Of a stretch of DNA of 64,000 nt, positions 1 to 12,330 are shown in pieces. The notes under the pieces were generated by a model. That model ran no database searches. It saw only the letters and a list, made by a program, of their open reading frames with translations, and had not been told where the DNA came from. Each line of letters starts with the position of its first letter. Positions within the stretch are counted from its first letter, which is position 1. The position numbers and the translations under genes were made by a program. The DNA is from Onchidella celtica (taxonomy: Eukaryota; Mollusca; Gastropoda; Systellommatophora; Onchidiidae), in assembly GCA_963931925.1 (NCBI GenBank), contig OZ007575.1:32490894-32554893 (forward strand), written 5' to 3'.

Positions 1-1508
1 TACTTTTATATAAACAGTATGGGCCTTTTCCTAACACATGTAAATTTTAAACTTCACTTTCATTTGATCTTACTTATAGTCACCTGGGGGTTGAAGGCTA
101 GCCCAAAATGAGATAATGAAAAAAACCATGAAATGCTCAAAGTGGCCATTATCATGCCTACGCACTGTTGAACTCAAATTCAAACTCAATCATGACAAAT
201 AACATACCAGTATATTTTAAAAGCTCATGCTGATGTTGTTGTTACTCGTCCTTGGCAAAAGAAGATGACCATATCTTAATTATCTCTAATGTCTGACTGT
301 ATAGATCTGTGTGTGGGGATGGCTGGTCAGGCTGATCTTTGTCATGAATTGTCTGTTGCAATGACAACATGGAAACGCTGGAGACAGATTGAACTGGGAG
401 ATGCTACGTTCTGTTTTCTCACTACTGCCTCTCCCGTATTGTCCTTCATTCAGTATCTTTCCCAGTCATATCTTCACTGAGGAAGAAAACAAAAACAATA
501 TAATGCAAAATTTGTGGGAAAATGTTCATCCTTGGGGGACATGAATGTGTAAACTTCACCCAGCATTGTTATGTTAATCCAATGTAGATTTATATTGGAT
601 TTCCATTGTATTAGTAGGATTATGGGAGAATCCCATTCCCTACATCAAGCCGACGTAGGCATGATGTCATAACCAGGGATCTATGTGAGAACAACGTTTT
701 GTCTATGTGCAAACTTGATGTAAATCCTATACATCGGCTTGTTGCAGGGTCAGTGACTAGTAAACATAGAAGACATTTAACCAAGTAGGAGTTGCACAGG
801 CTGAGAGGACACTGAAGTTGCGGAAAAAGTTGTTTACTTCAGTGTACTGTGAGCAACCAGTGGGTTGCAGTTCTAATTAATTATCAATGTTTAAAACAAG
901 ATCTGACGAGGAAAACTATTTCTTTACTAACAAGGTGTGAAAATATTCTTTTGAAATAAATTGGTTTGTACTTAACAGAATGCAATCTAAGAGTGAATTC
1001 ATATGGTGCATTATACTTCCAATGATGCTTTGAGTATTTCAGTGCCAGACAACTGACGAAAGTGATCTCAAAAAAAAAAAAAAAAAAAAAAAGATCCCGA
1101 CTTCGATTTATGAAAGTTGCTTAAGTGAATGGGTACAAAATTAATGCTCCTGTGTCTTACATTCACTATCCTTTGTGCAACTCAGTTCATTGACAAAAAG
1201 GAAAAGGCAATGGAAAAAGAAGGTGCAACATCACCTTCATCTCTCAACAAGCTCTTCTGCATTTTATAGTTCTGGGTCGCTTTTATACTGTCATTTTTCT
1301 CAAACGTTACAACTTCTTATTGTATTATTATACTATTAATGTTATTGATCAACAAATGATAAGTGATAATATAAATTACCAGTTTATCCATTAGATTTCA
1401 GAAAAGAAGGCTAGGCTGACTCCAATGCTTTTTCCCGTGTTAATTAAGTGATCTTTACTTCAGAAATAAAAAAGAAAAGACCACAGGTAAATGTAATATT
1501 TCTATTAT
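1..1508. other. Non-coding flank, no gene seen
   Basis: I see no exon with recognisable protein similarity and no RNA gene here. The stretch is AT-rich with a run of about 20 A residues near 1071-1092. The only structured part is the relic of a satellite unit at 640-745, listed separately. Confidence 0.6.
640..745 (-). repeat. Single inverted relic of the 141-bp satellite unit
   Basis: Read on the minus strand, 700-740 matches the core of the repeat array at 6035-7680: the 'gatgt...att.acatcaagtttgcacatag' segment is recognisable. The forward part around 645-670 carries the paired 'gacgtagg.atgatgtcat' segment. It is a lone, diverged copy in the opposite orientation, about 5.3 kb upstream of the array. 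The match was made by eye, and a dot plot would settle its extent. Confidence 0.55.
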
Positions 1509-1519
1509 GTAAGGCTAAT

Positions 1520-1905
1520 CTGCACGACAGTAAACTGAAAAGGCTGACTTGGATTTTCTCCCCTGGACACGCTGGAGTATCTGGCAATGAGAGAGCGGAT
1601 AAGCTTGCTGGTGAGGCCCCAATGCAAGGCTCTTTTAGTCTCGGGGAAAATGAAATTCCCCCAGCTTTGAGAGAAACAGCTCCACAAGAAGACAGGGACA
1701 CCATCGAGCGTATAAAACTGTTTGGGCATCAGAGAGGCTGTGGAGTCAAGAGCCGATTGTGTGATACTGCAAGACGACTGTTCAATCAACATCTTACTGG
1801 AGTTGTTAGTGAGAAGACCTTGTCCGACATGGTGGCGTGGAGAGCTGAGCACGTATGGGTGTGTCCCGAGTGCGAGGAGGCTGGTTCTACACCAAAGTAA
1901 CCAAA
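1520..1905 (+). mobile_element. 5'-truncated LINE end with RNase H domain
   Basis: The + strand frame running to the stop at 1900 carries an RNase HI C-terminal signature, with SPGHAGVSGNERADKLAGEA near 1558-1617. This domain ends the ORF2 of I, Jockey-related and Nimb-type LINEs. Only about 125 residues remain, so the copy lacks endonuclease and reverse transcriptase. The insertion is bounded by an exact 11-bp target duplication, gtaaggctaat, at 1509-1519 and 1906-1916. It ends in short tandem 'accaaagta' units instead of a poly-A tail. The copy is dead. The clade is inferred from the RNase H domain alone. Confidence 0.7.
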
Positions 1906-1954
1906 GTAAGGCTAATTTTGTCATGTCTCAAGAAAAATAATAAAAGCAAAACAA

Positions 1955-2620
1955 GTGAAACATTCTTTTTTCTTTCAAGGACTATTTTTTTCAATAAGTC
2001 AATAAACGCCCTGAATTTTATGTGGGACAAATTCACAGCTCCTTTATTGTTCAAGTCAAGTTAAAGCATGTCTGACTTTTTGTCCCATTTTAGTTTGAGC
2101 TGAAGATTTCTGAACTGATTAAGAGGATTTTTTTTTAAAGGAGTGAGGGACTCCAGCACACATTTACCCTACCTTGCTCACTAAGTCTATCTATGTGGTT
2201 GTGAGAGCACTTTTCCAATGACATGGACAACCCAAGAATAACACTGTGGTACCAGACTCCAGTGGCTTTTTTCCTTGTTAGATTATCTTCAGCTGAGGAA
2301 TTTTTTAAAAAAACAAAAAATGTCACATGGTGACAGGTGAATTAGGTGAACAGAAAAAAATATTAAAACCAACATAATTTCTCAGGTTTTTTTCTTCAGT
2401 GAACACTCTGGTTTTCATGTGAGACAAATTCGTGATTATTATTTTCTTTTCAACTGAACTCAATGTGAACTTTATTCTAATTTTAGAAAACAGAAAAAAG
2501 AAAAAAAAAAGTGGCACGGGGACTCCAGCACACATTACCCTACTTAGCTACACTAGATGTGCCGTTTGACTATGTGGTTGCGAGAGCACTTTTCCCATGA
2601 CATGGACGATCCTAAGTCTA
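1955..2620. repeat. Diverged direct duplication, two units
   Basis: Two related segments follow each other at roughly 1955-2240 and 2345-2620. Shared blocks include 'atgtg.gacaaattc' (near 2018 and 2416), 'gactccagcacacat' (2149 and 2521), 'tatgtggttg.gagagcactttt' and 'catgacatggac'. The second unit has about 16 extra bases inside the last block. There is no coding content. It may be two copies of one unnamed element or an old tandem duplication. Confidence 0.6.
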
Positions 2621-3573
2621 ATACCCTAAAGTACCAGTTGCCCATTAAGATCTGAGGAAGTAGGTTCTAATCCGTATGTTTTGTCCGGCCTACCCCCGAC
2701 CAAACTCCACCCCAGCACTCAGTCTCTCAGCAGCGTCTTAAGGGAGGAAACTCGCCAGATCCTAGGCTATATTACAGGTTAGTTGGGCGTGACTAACCGT
2801 GCGAGTACCTTGGTCGACTGTCGACCTCAACGCTACATGGAAGCAGGAGCCAGTAACCACCCGGGTTTCCCCAAAGTGGCTGTTCTGTACTATAAATAGG
2901 TTTGGGGTTTCTTATATAACGCAAAATCCTTACAATATCTGGCCTTATGGTTAACAAGATTTGAACTGGATATGCTTTAACAGTGGTTATTAAATTAATT
3001 TCTGCATTGCTCTCACTCAAAGCATTTAATTATCATTCCAACACTCTTGTTAATAATTAATGCACATCAAGATAGATGCCTTGTCATATAAATAGCGTCA
3101 TAGTTATCCATTAAAAAAAAATAATGAATTGTAAGCGGGATTATCTACCTTTCTCTCCATGTCACCAGCTTGATTTCCTTGCCACAAACCGGAAGTGGGA
3201 ATCGATACCACTATTTATCCAAGTAAGTTTTTTAATACTACTGGGTACTTCATTTTTCTGTCAAATTCTTCATTTACGTATACTTTCCACATACCTGCTT
3301 CAGACTTTTTTTTTTGTTGACAACACTCAAAAATGTAAAGTCCATTGGGGAATTAAAATGTTACGTTATCTTGGTTTTCTACATTATAAGACAGGCACTT
3401 TTAAGAAACAAATTTGATACAAAAACAAACTATCCATCACCCAAGAGAAGGGCTCACACATCACTTTATCTGCTTGAACTTAAAATTGCCAAAAGAACAC
3501 ACAGATATCCATATTATCACATGGACTTAAATAAATAAATGAAACACAATAACAAATAATTGGCATTTGTCTG
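2621..3573. other. Non-coding stretch
   Basis: No exon is supported. A short open frame at 3124-3417 has no recognisable domain. There is a GC-richer patch at 2690-2880, but I could not tie it to a known element. Confidence 0.5.
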
Positions 3574-3790
3574 GGGAGGAGTTCAGAATGCGTTCCATAG
3601 CTCGACAAGTGCAGAGGCATCAATTGTCAGATTGATATGTAATGACGTGAGGGTTTAGTCAGTTTGTATCATCAAGGCCGTAGGCCGATGTTCGTCAGGG
3701 CAGTAGTCAGTTTGACATATCAGAGAAAGCCGCCGGGGTAGCTATGCACTGTTTTCACTCGGGCTATGGAACGCATTCGGAAGTCCTTCC
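3574..3790. mobile_element. hAT-type MITE, copy A
   Basis: This 217-bp element has terminal inverted repeats. The left end begins gggaggagttcagaatgcgt and continues into 'tccatagctcg'. The right end is 'ctatggaacgcattcggaagtccttcc'-like, ending at 3790. The flanks are tttgtctg (3566-3573) and tttgtccg (3791-3798), an 8-bp target duplication with one mismatch. Eight bases is the target-site length of hAT transposons. It has no ORF. Copies B and C lie at 30685-30886 and 31003-31224. Confidence 0.8.
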
Positions 3791-3798
3791 TTTGTCCG

Positions 3799-6034
3799 TA
3801 TCTGTCTGAACATAGAAACTAGATCAAAATCATTAATTTTCAGACATTCTAAGATATTGAATACCGGAAAGAAAAGTTAAGGAGAATAATCTAGAATGTA
3901 TAATATAAATACGAAATATGAAATTTACAAAATCATTTAAGGGAAAGAAAAGCCATTTGCAAATTGGACAAAAATACAGTCCAATCCATTTATCTTGACA
4001 TGGCTTTTGTTGACATTCTGGGTAACTCGACACAATTTTTAAGTCCCAGCCTGTTCCTTCTTTAATGCTACTAAATATTTCCCTGTAACTTGACGTGTTA
4101 TTCCATTCTTTCCTCTTATATCGACACATTTCTCCCCGGCCAGAGCACAGCGAGTGCACTAGATCTATTACTGTGCTACCAAAAATGCCCATGCAACTCA
4201 ACACATTATAAGGCCTCTTTATTTCTTTTCTGCGGGTGCTGGCGAGGAGGGGTAGGAGAGGTATGTGTGTGGACACAGAGAATGACACTTGACTTCAGTA
4301 ATGTGAGTGAGGAGTGCCATGCATAAGCGCACAGCAGTAAAAGTACAGAGTACTATAGACTCAGTAATTTTTTTTTCCACAAAATATTCGTGTGCCGTTG
4401 ATACTAGGCCTTGACCAAGATCTCTTGGTTAACTGCCCTACTGTGTGGGTATCGGTATCATCACTTCTTCTGAAGAAACAGTTAGGTCGAGGTTAAAAAG
4501 AAATAATAAAACACTGCGCATTAGATGTATAGCTACAGCATTTCGCCAATACTGGCAAATCTTTGCCACGCAACTGCTCCACACAACAATAATATTGGAG
4601 GAACGGGTGACAGTATGCTGAAAACAAGGGATATAATTGCATTATTTATTGGACACTTTTCCCATAATAGTGATGTTTGATCTTCCCCCTTTTTTTTTCT
4701 CTTCCACCACTAATCTGCTATTTTGACTTTCTCTTTACTCAATGCAAGTCAGATGGTCCCACTGATGTCAAGATATTAGGATTGCATTGTACAACACGGC
4801 GAACTTCGTTAGTGCAGTTTGGCATTCATAAAAAGAAAAAAAAACACATGGATATAAAGTGTGTTAGTGATTTCTTCATGCTCATTTTTTTTTCTTTTTA
4901 AAGAAATTTCAAAGTAATTCAGGAGAAAGAGGAGCCTTTTGCATACTGGACGTTAAGAAAACAGAAATGAGGAACTTCCTTTGAGTGTTCAGCATTGATC
5001 CAACAGACAACACTGGACAATAAAGTGAATCAATGATTTCCCTTTTCTCTTTTTCCTGTTTTCTAAATCTCTCTCACTTTGTGGTGAACACTGCTGACTT
5101 AGACAGACGTCACATAGAGAAAGTTGTTCGCCACATGTCATTCGCCACTCGCTACGGACCAAAGGTTGCAAGTTGATTTCCATTCGGCATTTGTCCAAAG
5201 TTTTTTTGTCACATGTCACTTGCCATACGTGATTAGCTTTATGACAAAAGTCAGACACCGTACGACTTCAAATGTGTCACACAGAAAAGGTCACATGCTA
5301 TATCCCACTTGGTCAAAGGGTGAAGGACATTTCAGACAGTGCCACAGTACTTTTCATCTAGTGGTTATCTCAAAGGTATAATCAACGACGAAATAGATGG
5401 CCTCGTTCAATGTATGTGCGACCAAAATATGCAAGCCATGAAATTGAAGCAAAATTCCATACTTATTTAAAGAAATTATAAGAGATGATGTAATGTTTTT
5501 CCATCTGCATGTCTTGGCTCTTTTAGATCATAAACAAAATGATCTTCTTTGATAAGACAGGTCAACATTGTGCTGACATCTGTCTCTTGTTCTTCAAGAG
5601 TTCCTTCACGCACACATTCTATTGGCTGTTCATCAGTCACCATGTTTGTTGTCAAAAAAGACCAAAACACCTCGTACACGATGAATGGAAGACAAAAAAA
5701 AAGATCATTAAGTGACAAGTGACTTACCAATGAGATACACATGCACACAGTGGCATGTGACTTTGAAGTTTGTTGATGTGGTCAGCGACAAATGATCAGT
5801 AACTTTTTGTATGTGACTGGCTTTCTGCAAGGCTTGTAGCTGGCACCAAGCGGATGTTCCTTTCTCTGTATGACTGCATTTGTGTGCTGAAATGCATTCA
5901 CTGACTTTAAGTCATCTAAAATAACAAATGGCATGAAGCGACTGGTGAGCAGCTTTCTCTGTCTGGCACCTACACTTGTAAGATCTCTGTTTCACTATCT
6001 CTTGGCTAGTTGGAATGGTATGTCAAACATCAAT
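3799..6034. other. Non-coding stretch with degenerate short repeats
   Basis: No supported exon. Around 5110-5350 and 5740-5830 there are loosely repeated 'cacatgtcac/gtgacatg' words on both strands, suggesting an old palindromic repeat that I could not delimit. A minus-strand open frame of 90 codons at 5476-5748 shows no recognisable domain. Confidence 0.5.
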
Positions 6035-7680
6035 CAGAATATGATTTTGTTCTGACCAATATAGGAATGACGTCATTTTTTCTACATCAATCTGATGTAG
6101 AAAAATACATAGCATTGACATCAAATTTGTATGTAGGAATGGCATTATTCTTATGTTGGCAATCCGATCAGAATACATCTTTGCTCCAACTTGATATGAC
6201 ATAGGAAAGATGTCATTTTTCACTGCATCAATCTGATGTAGCAATTCTATGTAGGTTGATATCAAGTTTGTAGGAATGGCATCATTCTGATGTTGGCAAT
6301 CTGATCAAAATACTACTTTGTTCTGACTTAAATCCAATATAGGAATGATGTCATTTTTTCTACCTCAATCCAATGTGGGAATTCTATGTAGGACTAACAT
6401 CAAGTTTCCAACGAGGCATGACATTGTTCCAATGTTGGCAATATGATAAGGATATTGTTCAGACTTGACTCCGACACAGGAATGACATCTTTTTTTCTAT
6501 ATGAATATGATGTAGGAATTCTACAAAGGATTGACATCAAGTTTGCCCTCAGGTGTGACATCGTTAGGATGTTGGAATTGTGATCAGAATAAGAATTTGT
6601 TCCAACTAAAATGCTACATAGGAATGAAACCATTTTTTCTACATCAAGAAGACGTAGGAGTTCTATGTAGAATTGACATCACGTTTGCACATAGGAATGA
6701 TACTGTTCTGATGTTAATAATCTTATTAAAATATGACTTTGTTCTGACTTAAATCCTACATAGTAATGATGTCATTTCTTTCTACTTCAATCAGATGTAG
6801 GAATTTTACCTAAGATTGACATCAAATTTGCTCCTAGGTTTGCATTATATTGTACTGATGTTGGCAATCTGATCAGAATACTACTTTGTTCTAACTTAAG
6901 TCCAACATAGGAAACATAGGAATGATGTCATTTTCTCCACATCAATCCTTTGTGCTATGTAGGACCGACATCAGGTTCGCACATAAGAATGATATTGTTA
7001 CAATGTTGGCATTCCGATCAAAATAAGACTTTATTCTGACTTACATCTGAGATAAGGATGACATAATTTTTTCAACATCAATATAATGTAGGAATTCTAC
7101 ATAGGATTGACATCAAGTTTGCACCTAGGAATGACATTGTTCCAATGTTGACAATCTGATAAAAATACGGCTTTGTTCTGATTTAAATCCGACATAAGAA
7201 TGATGTCATTTTTTCCCCATCAATCCGATGTAGGAATTCTACGTAAGATTGACATTAAGTTTGCCCCTAGGAATGACATTGTTCTGATGTGGCAATCCCA
7301 TCAGACTTTTACTTCATTCCGACTTAAATCGGACTTAGGAATGACGTCATTTTTTTCTACATCCATATAATGTAGGAATTCTATGCAGGACTGACATCAA
7401 GTTTGCCATAGGCATTACAATGTTCCGATGTTGGCAATATGATCAAATTACTGCTTTGGTCCGACTTAAATTGTACATAGGAATGATGTAATTTTTTTCT
7501 AAATCAATCTGATATAGGAATTCTACACAGGATTGACATCAAGTTTTCATCCAGGAATGTCCTCATTCTGACGTTGACAATCTGACCAGAATATGACTTT
7601 GTTCTGACTTAAATTCTATATGTAGGGATCTTGTCACTTTTCCTACATCAATCCAACATGTCAATCCTACATAGGATTCC
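6035..7680. repeat. Tandem satellite, about 141-bp unit, ~11 copies
   Basis: The motif 'gacatcaagtttg' and its variants recur near 6118, 6259, 6399, 6533, 6676, 6819, 6968, 7108, 7250, 7393 and 7535, giving a period of 134-149 bases. Each unit also carries 'gttggcaatctgatcagaata', 'aatgatgtcatttttt' and the palindromic pair 'ctacatca..c.gatgtag'. Units differ from one another by substitutions and small indels, so the array is not recently homogenised. Open frames inside it are by-products of the repeat. Confidence 0.9.
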
Positions 7681-7690
7681 TTTGTTCCTG

Positions 7691-8236
7691 CGCTGGAACA
7701 TCATTTCTATGCAATAATCTATAGTACGTAGACCAAAGGGCGAGCTTTATATTAACAGCCGGCCAAGGCAAATATACTGAAAAATGATACATTAATGTGA
7801 TAATTTTGCAGTCTTTATTAATTTTTTTTTTCCTTAAATTGCCTCTTACTGGATCTGGCATTACCTGTCCTTAGATACAAAACAAACAAAAAACTGCAGA
7901 AAGCAGGAAATACTACTCAGCTCTCACTTTGTTTCAGCAATTAGTTTATGTTGTTTTATTTTTCCTGAGAATAGATGCCAATTTAATTAAACTTTGATTC
8001 ATCTAAGTGGCAAATTCTTCATGCTGCAAGCTTCACAACAATGTAAATCGCAACAATGGATAAAATGGTCCACAGAAATTAGTTTCTGATTAAAAACTCT
8101 TTTTGTAAAATTTTGATGGGCACACTAGTGTGACTACAGATTTCCAGCAACGGGAATAATTAACTTTTCATAATTGCTGCATTATTTAACATCAAGATTC
8201 TTTGCCTGCGTTACGAACATTTGTTTTTAAAGCACT
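7691..8236. other. Non-coding spacer before the LINE
   Basis: AT-rich DNA with no exon, repeat or terminal inverted repeat that I could identify. It ends at the left copy of the LINE target duplication, atggtccgtctt, at 8237-8248. Confidence 0.6.
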
Positions 8237-8492
8237 ATGGTCCGTCTTAATCGCCCGTGCAGATGCGGGGCCCTCTTGCAGAAGAGGGACAGCAAAGAAT
8301 ACATCTGACGTGATACTGCGTGTCATAAGAGGCGACTAAAGGTGCAAAGGTCCTGGTCTCCCGAGAAGAGCCAGTTGGCGGTGGGCCAACTACCCACCCT
8401 GTAAAAATAAACCAGTTACAGAAACACAAGCAAATACTTTAAGTCAGTCTTTTATCTTGGGAGAAGGGGGAGCATCTGCACCTGTAGATTCA

Positions 8493-9651
8493 ATGAAGGA
8501 CAATGGACAAAGCCGAAAGGACTCCACTGGCCCGACTGCTCCCTCATCAAACAAGTCACTCCGGATTGCGTCGTGGAATGTCCGCTCCATGTATGAAGCA
8601 GGAAAGAGTGCCCAGGTTACAATGGAGATGAGGCGATACAGACTGCACATACTTGGAGTTAGCGAGACCCGCTGGATACAGTCCGGACTGAAACAACTTA
8701 ATTCTGGGGAAAAGATTTTGTATTCTGGAAGGGAGGACAAAAAGCATACAGAAGGAGTAGCGATCATCTTGAGCAAGCACGCCCAGAGGTCACTGAGGGG
8801 ATGGGAACCCTACGGAAGGAGAATTATATTGGCATCATTTACTACAAAGAACAAGAACATCAACATGAACATTGTGCAGATATACGCCCCAACAAACGAA
8901 GCAACCGATGAGGACAAGGACGACTTCTACAACCAGCTTCAGGAAATAGTTGACACATTGCCAAGAAAAGATGTGAACATTATAATGGGAGACGCCAATG
9001 CCAAGATAGGACAGGACAATACAGGGTATGAAGACATTATGGGGCGCAATGGTTTGGGACAAATGAATGATAATGGAGAGCGGTTTGCAAGTTTCTGCGT
9101 ATTTAACAGCTATGTGATTGGAGGTTCAGTATTCCCACACAAGAGGATCCATAAGGCCACTTGGATTTCACCGGATGGAGTAACTGAAAACCAGATTGAC
9201 CACTTTTGCATCACCCGACGATTCAGACGCTCACTGGAGGATGTCATAGTACAGAGAGGAGCTGATGTTGGATCTGACCATCACATGCTGCTGGCAAGAC
9301 TCAAACTCCGCCTCAAGAAACGAGGTACCAGAGCAGGAACAAAGAGGAGAAAGTTTCAAGTGAGCCTTCTGGATGGAGACAAGAAGGAAGAGTTCCAGCT
9401 GACACTGAGGAATAAATTCAAACCCCTTGTTGACCTCGAAGATACAGTAGATTTGGAGACTCACTGGGCTAAGGTAAAAGGAGTATTTACATTGACATGT
9501 CAGGATGTTCTTGGGGAAAAGAAAGTGGAACACAAGGAATGGATCAGTCAAAAATCACTGGACTTGATAAGGATAAGAAGAGACCTAAAAGAACAGGTAA
9601 ATGCAAGTCGTACAAGAAGCTCAAGAGTTGGTAACCAGGAAGAGTACCGAG
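8493..9651 (+). pseudogene. LINE endonuclease half (AP endonuclease domain)
   Basis: This is the first half of the LINE polyprotein. Numbered from the ATG at 8493, catalytic positions of the exonuclease-endonuclease-phosphatase fold are visible: Asn29 in SWNVRS, Glu58 in SETRW, Asp167 and Asn169 in IMGDANAK, Asp236 in NQIDHF, and Asp262-His263 in GSDHH. The domain would nick target DNA to prime reverse transcription. Similar proteins are often mis-annotated as craniofacial development protein 2. The frame is open further upstream to about 8457 without an ATG. The coding sequence is broken after 9651 by the non-coding LTR element, and the bases after that are LTR. The next coding bases are 14721-14764. 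The endonuclease itself looks intact. Confidence 0.88.
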
Positions 9652-10981
9652 TGTCAGGGTTAGGATTTGAATTGCCGTGCTAGGTCACGCATTGTTTATT
9701 ACATGGCATCATTGATTTTGGCCAGTCCAAACGTCCTTGAACTATTCCCGTGGACAGTTTGTTTTTGTAACGCTTTTCTTAGAGATGGAAAGAAAGTGGG
9801 TCAAGATAGAACGAATGGATAAATTAACAGTGACGATGCAGTTTGCAACCCCGTAGTTTGGGTGTACTTTAACAGGGAAAGACGGGGCGAATAAGGAGTG
9901 AAGAAATTCGTACATAAAACGTTTAGGGTGTAGAGACTTTGCGAAAGGTTTTGACATCCTAGGTCTGACTTTGTCTGTTACTATTAATAGAATCTATTGG
10001 CGCTGCGAGCGGAGCTCGAAGTGGATGCACCAATCAAATTTGAGCAGTCACGTGAGTTGCAGAAGATAAGCGGGAGCATCTTTATGCTACCTCACTTCCA
10101 TGTAGAGTTTCCAGCTACGAAGGTGGTCGGCTAGGGGTTCAGCCAGAGAGAACCAACAGACTGTTAACGTCATGTCTATGTCCTGGATAGACAATGAAAA
10201 TAATCCACAGCTATTTTCTCCAGTTCCCTGAAATCGTTTCAGGGAACCAATCGTAAGTTTCATCAAAATGATTCGAGATGATGTGAATCTGACCCTAACT
10301 TTCCAGTAGAAGTGCGACCAAAGGAATGCAAGACCATAAAGTTTTACTTGCAATTAAGATCTAGAACGAGTGACTGATATACACATTTGTAAATTGTAAT
10401 TGATGTGTCTGGATGAGGCTGGGGATTGCCAGCCCATCCTAGAACAGATCTAGATTAGATCTATCTTAACTACGTCAGTGTGTCTTGACGGTTTGATCCT
10501 TTATAAGCAGTTAAATGAGTTAATATTGTCGTCTGAGACATAAGGATATTATTTGTGAAGTAGTAGGCAGTCTATATTTCTGAAGATGAATAATTACTAA
10601 GTAAACTGTGTATGAATCAGAATGATATAGAGTTTCAAATCTCTTAAGGATCTAGAGGAGATTTATAGTTATGTATTTTAGTATTTTCATTTGATGCTGC
10701 AATGTTGTCTTTTAATATGTAAACGATAGACGAAATTGTTAGGAATTTTAAGTAATAAATTTGTGGCCCTACAAGGTCCTTGATATAACCTACTCGAAAT
10801 TGTTATTAGTGTATGTGGCATGGTATGGCAGAGTAATTTCTAAAACCTCTCGATATTTATTAAAAATGCAGTCGAACACGTAAATTTATAATTAACCATC
10901 CCCGTAAAACACGAGCACAGTAATCCCCATCTGTAACACCCTTCTTTGAACTCGTAACACTCGAGGACCCAGCTCGTAACA
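9652..10981 (+). repeat. 5' LTR of the non-coding element
   Basis: 1330 bases, matching 13386-14715. It begins TGTCAGGGTTAGG and ends AGCTCGTAACA. Both LTRs contain the same short minus-strand open frames (71 and 88 codons) with the same translations. These are LTR sequence, not genes. A TATA-like 'tttataagcag' lies near 10500 and could serve the element promoter. Confidence 0.92.
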
Positions 10982-12189
10982 CTGGAGAGGGACCCTTAAA
11001 GAACCTTAGATAACGCCATGCCACTTAGTTAGCTTATTTAACACCTATTGTATTTCTATTCCATTATTTAATATTGTACTCTTGTAATATTATGTTTTCA
11101 GGTCTTTTATTATAGAGTTTAAGCAATTTGTATTAATCTAATATTTTGTATTTCAATTTCATATGGTGAACTCAACATCCCATTGACCCGTGGACACCGG
11201 CGAGGGAACCCTTTCACCTTCCAGATCTACCTCAGACAGAAATACAGTTTTGGGCTTGGAGCTATGGATTGAGGATATTAACATCGGAATTCCTCAAAAA
11301 TAAAGATAAGTGATCCATCTATCTAACAGTCTTGGGGAGGGCGACGTACTTTCCGCTCTGTGTGTGTGTTCCAGGCCATTTTACTATTTACTATATGTTT
11401 AGTTTAAGTGCGGGAGGTTGGTTGGGATCATAGGTTAGCATATCTTCTTTGCCATTACGAAGGATATTGGAGGCCTTGGTGGCTATGTAAAATAACTCGG
11501 GGGGATTTGCTTCTCTGTGAATAGTTCTATTAGGGATCCATTATTCGTATAGATTGTGGCGTTTTTCTTACTTCCTCACTTTTCTTTAGGAAGATGTCTC
11601 TCCTGTTTTCTTCTTAAACTATCTGTAATATAAGTTAGGACTTGTAGGGTCTGTTATCGTTCGTTTTACTTGTCAGTATAGCGTCCTGTTTATTGTATTT
11701 CTTTTTGCTTATTATAACCTTTAAACTACTATACTAACATTCATATGTTTACAATATATGCCTGAAGTATTTCACGTGCTAAAGCCACGTTGAATTTTAA
11801 TCTGGATTATTGACATTAAGTGAATTGTTAGAACCCGTGCAGTTAATACTGCCAGTTCTGGATTAGTGTGATATAACCGATCTCGTTTAACATTGACGAG
11901 CTCCCGAGAAGGCAGTACTAGGCTGCTTAGGGAAGTGACTTTTTTTTTTGAGTAGGGATATGTGGTGAATATTGGTGTTATTTTCGGCTGTGCGGCCGCC
12001 CGAGGAGCAAAGAGTTTATTGTCTCATGGGACTTGTTCGTATCAGTATTGAGGTAATGTCATTATGGTAGACACGTTGTATATTGAGAAGAGAGAGATAT
12101 TGCTGGTTCGTCGCGTTGAGAGAGACGTAAATTTTGAGAGTGATCACTCGAGACATTAATTTATCGCAGTAAAGGCGATATAATATAGT

Positions 12190-12330
12190 ATTTTTTGCAG
12201 TGGTAACAGAGGACACTGCGTGTTCGCGTTTTTGAGAGTTTTTTGCAGTGGTAACAGAGGACACTGCGTGTTCGCGTTTTTGAGAGTTTTTGCAGTGGTA
12301 ACAGAGGACACTGCGTGGTCGCGTTTTGAG
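12190..12330. repeat. Three tandem hairpin units inside the non-coding LTR element
   Basis: Three near-identical units of about 48 bases begin near 12197, 12245 and 12292. Each contains GCAGTG and CACTGC separated by 11 bases, which can form a 6-bp stem. 'gtgttcgcgtttttgagag' or a variant follows each. In RNA this makes a row of three small stem-loops in the element interior. Confidence 0.85.

Noticed and set aside
5476..5748. Minus-strand 90-codon open frame that looks somewhat protein-like
   Set aside because: No recognisable domain, no splice context and no second homologous exon nearby.
6010..6752. Short open frames in the satellite array, both strands
   Set aside because: They follow the repeat unit, and none carries a domain.
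9742..9957. Minus-strand open frames of 71 and 88 codons, repeated at 13476-13691 and 13821-14087
   Set aside because: They lie in both LTRs of one element and are the same only because the LTRs are. No domain is recognisable.
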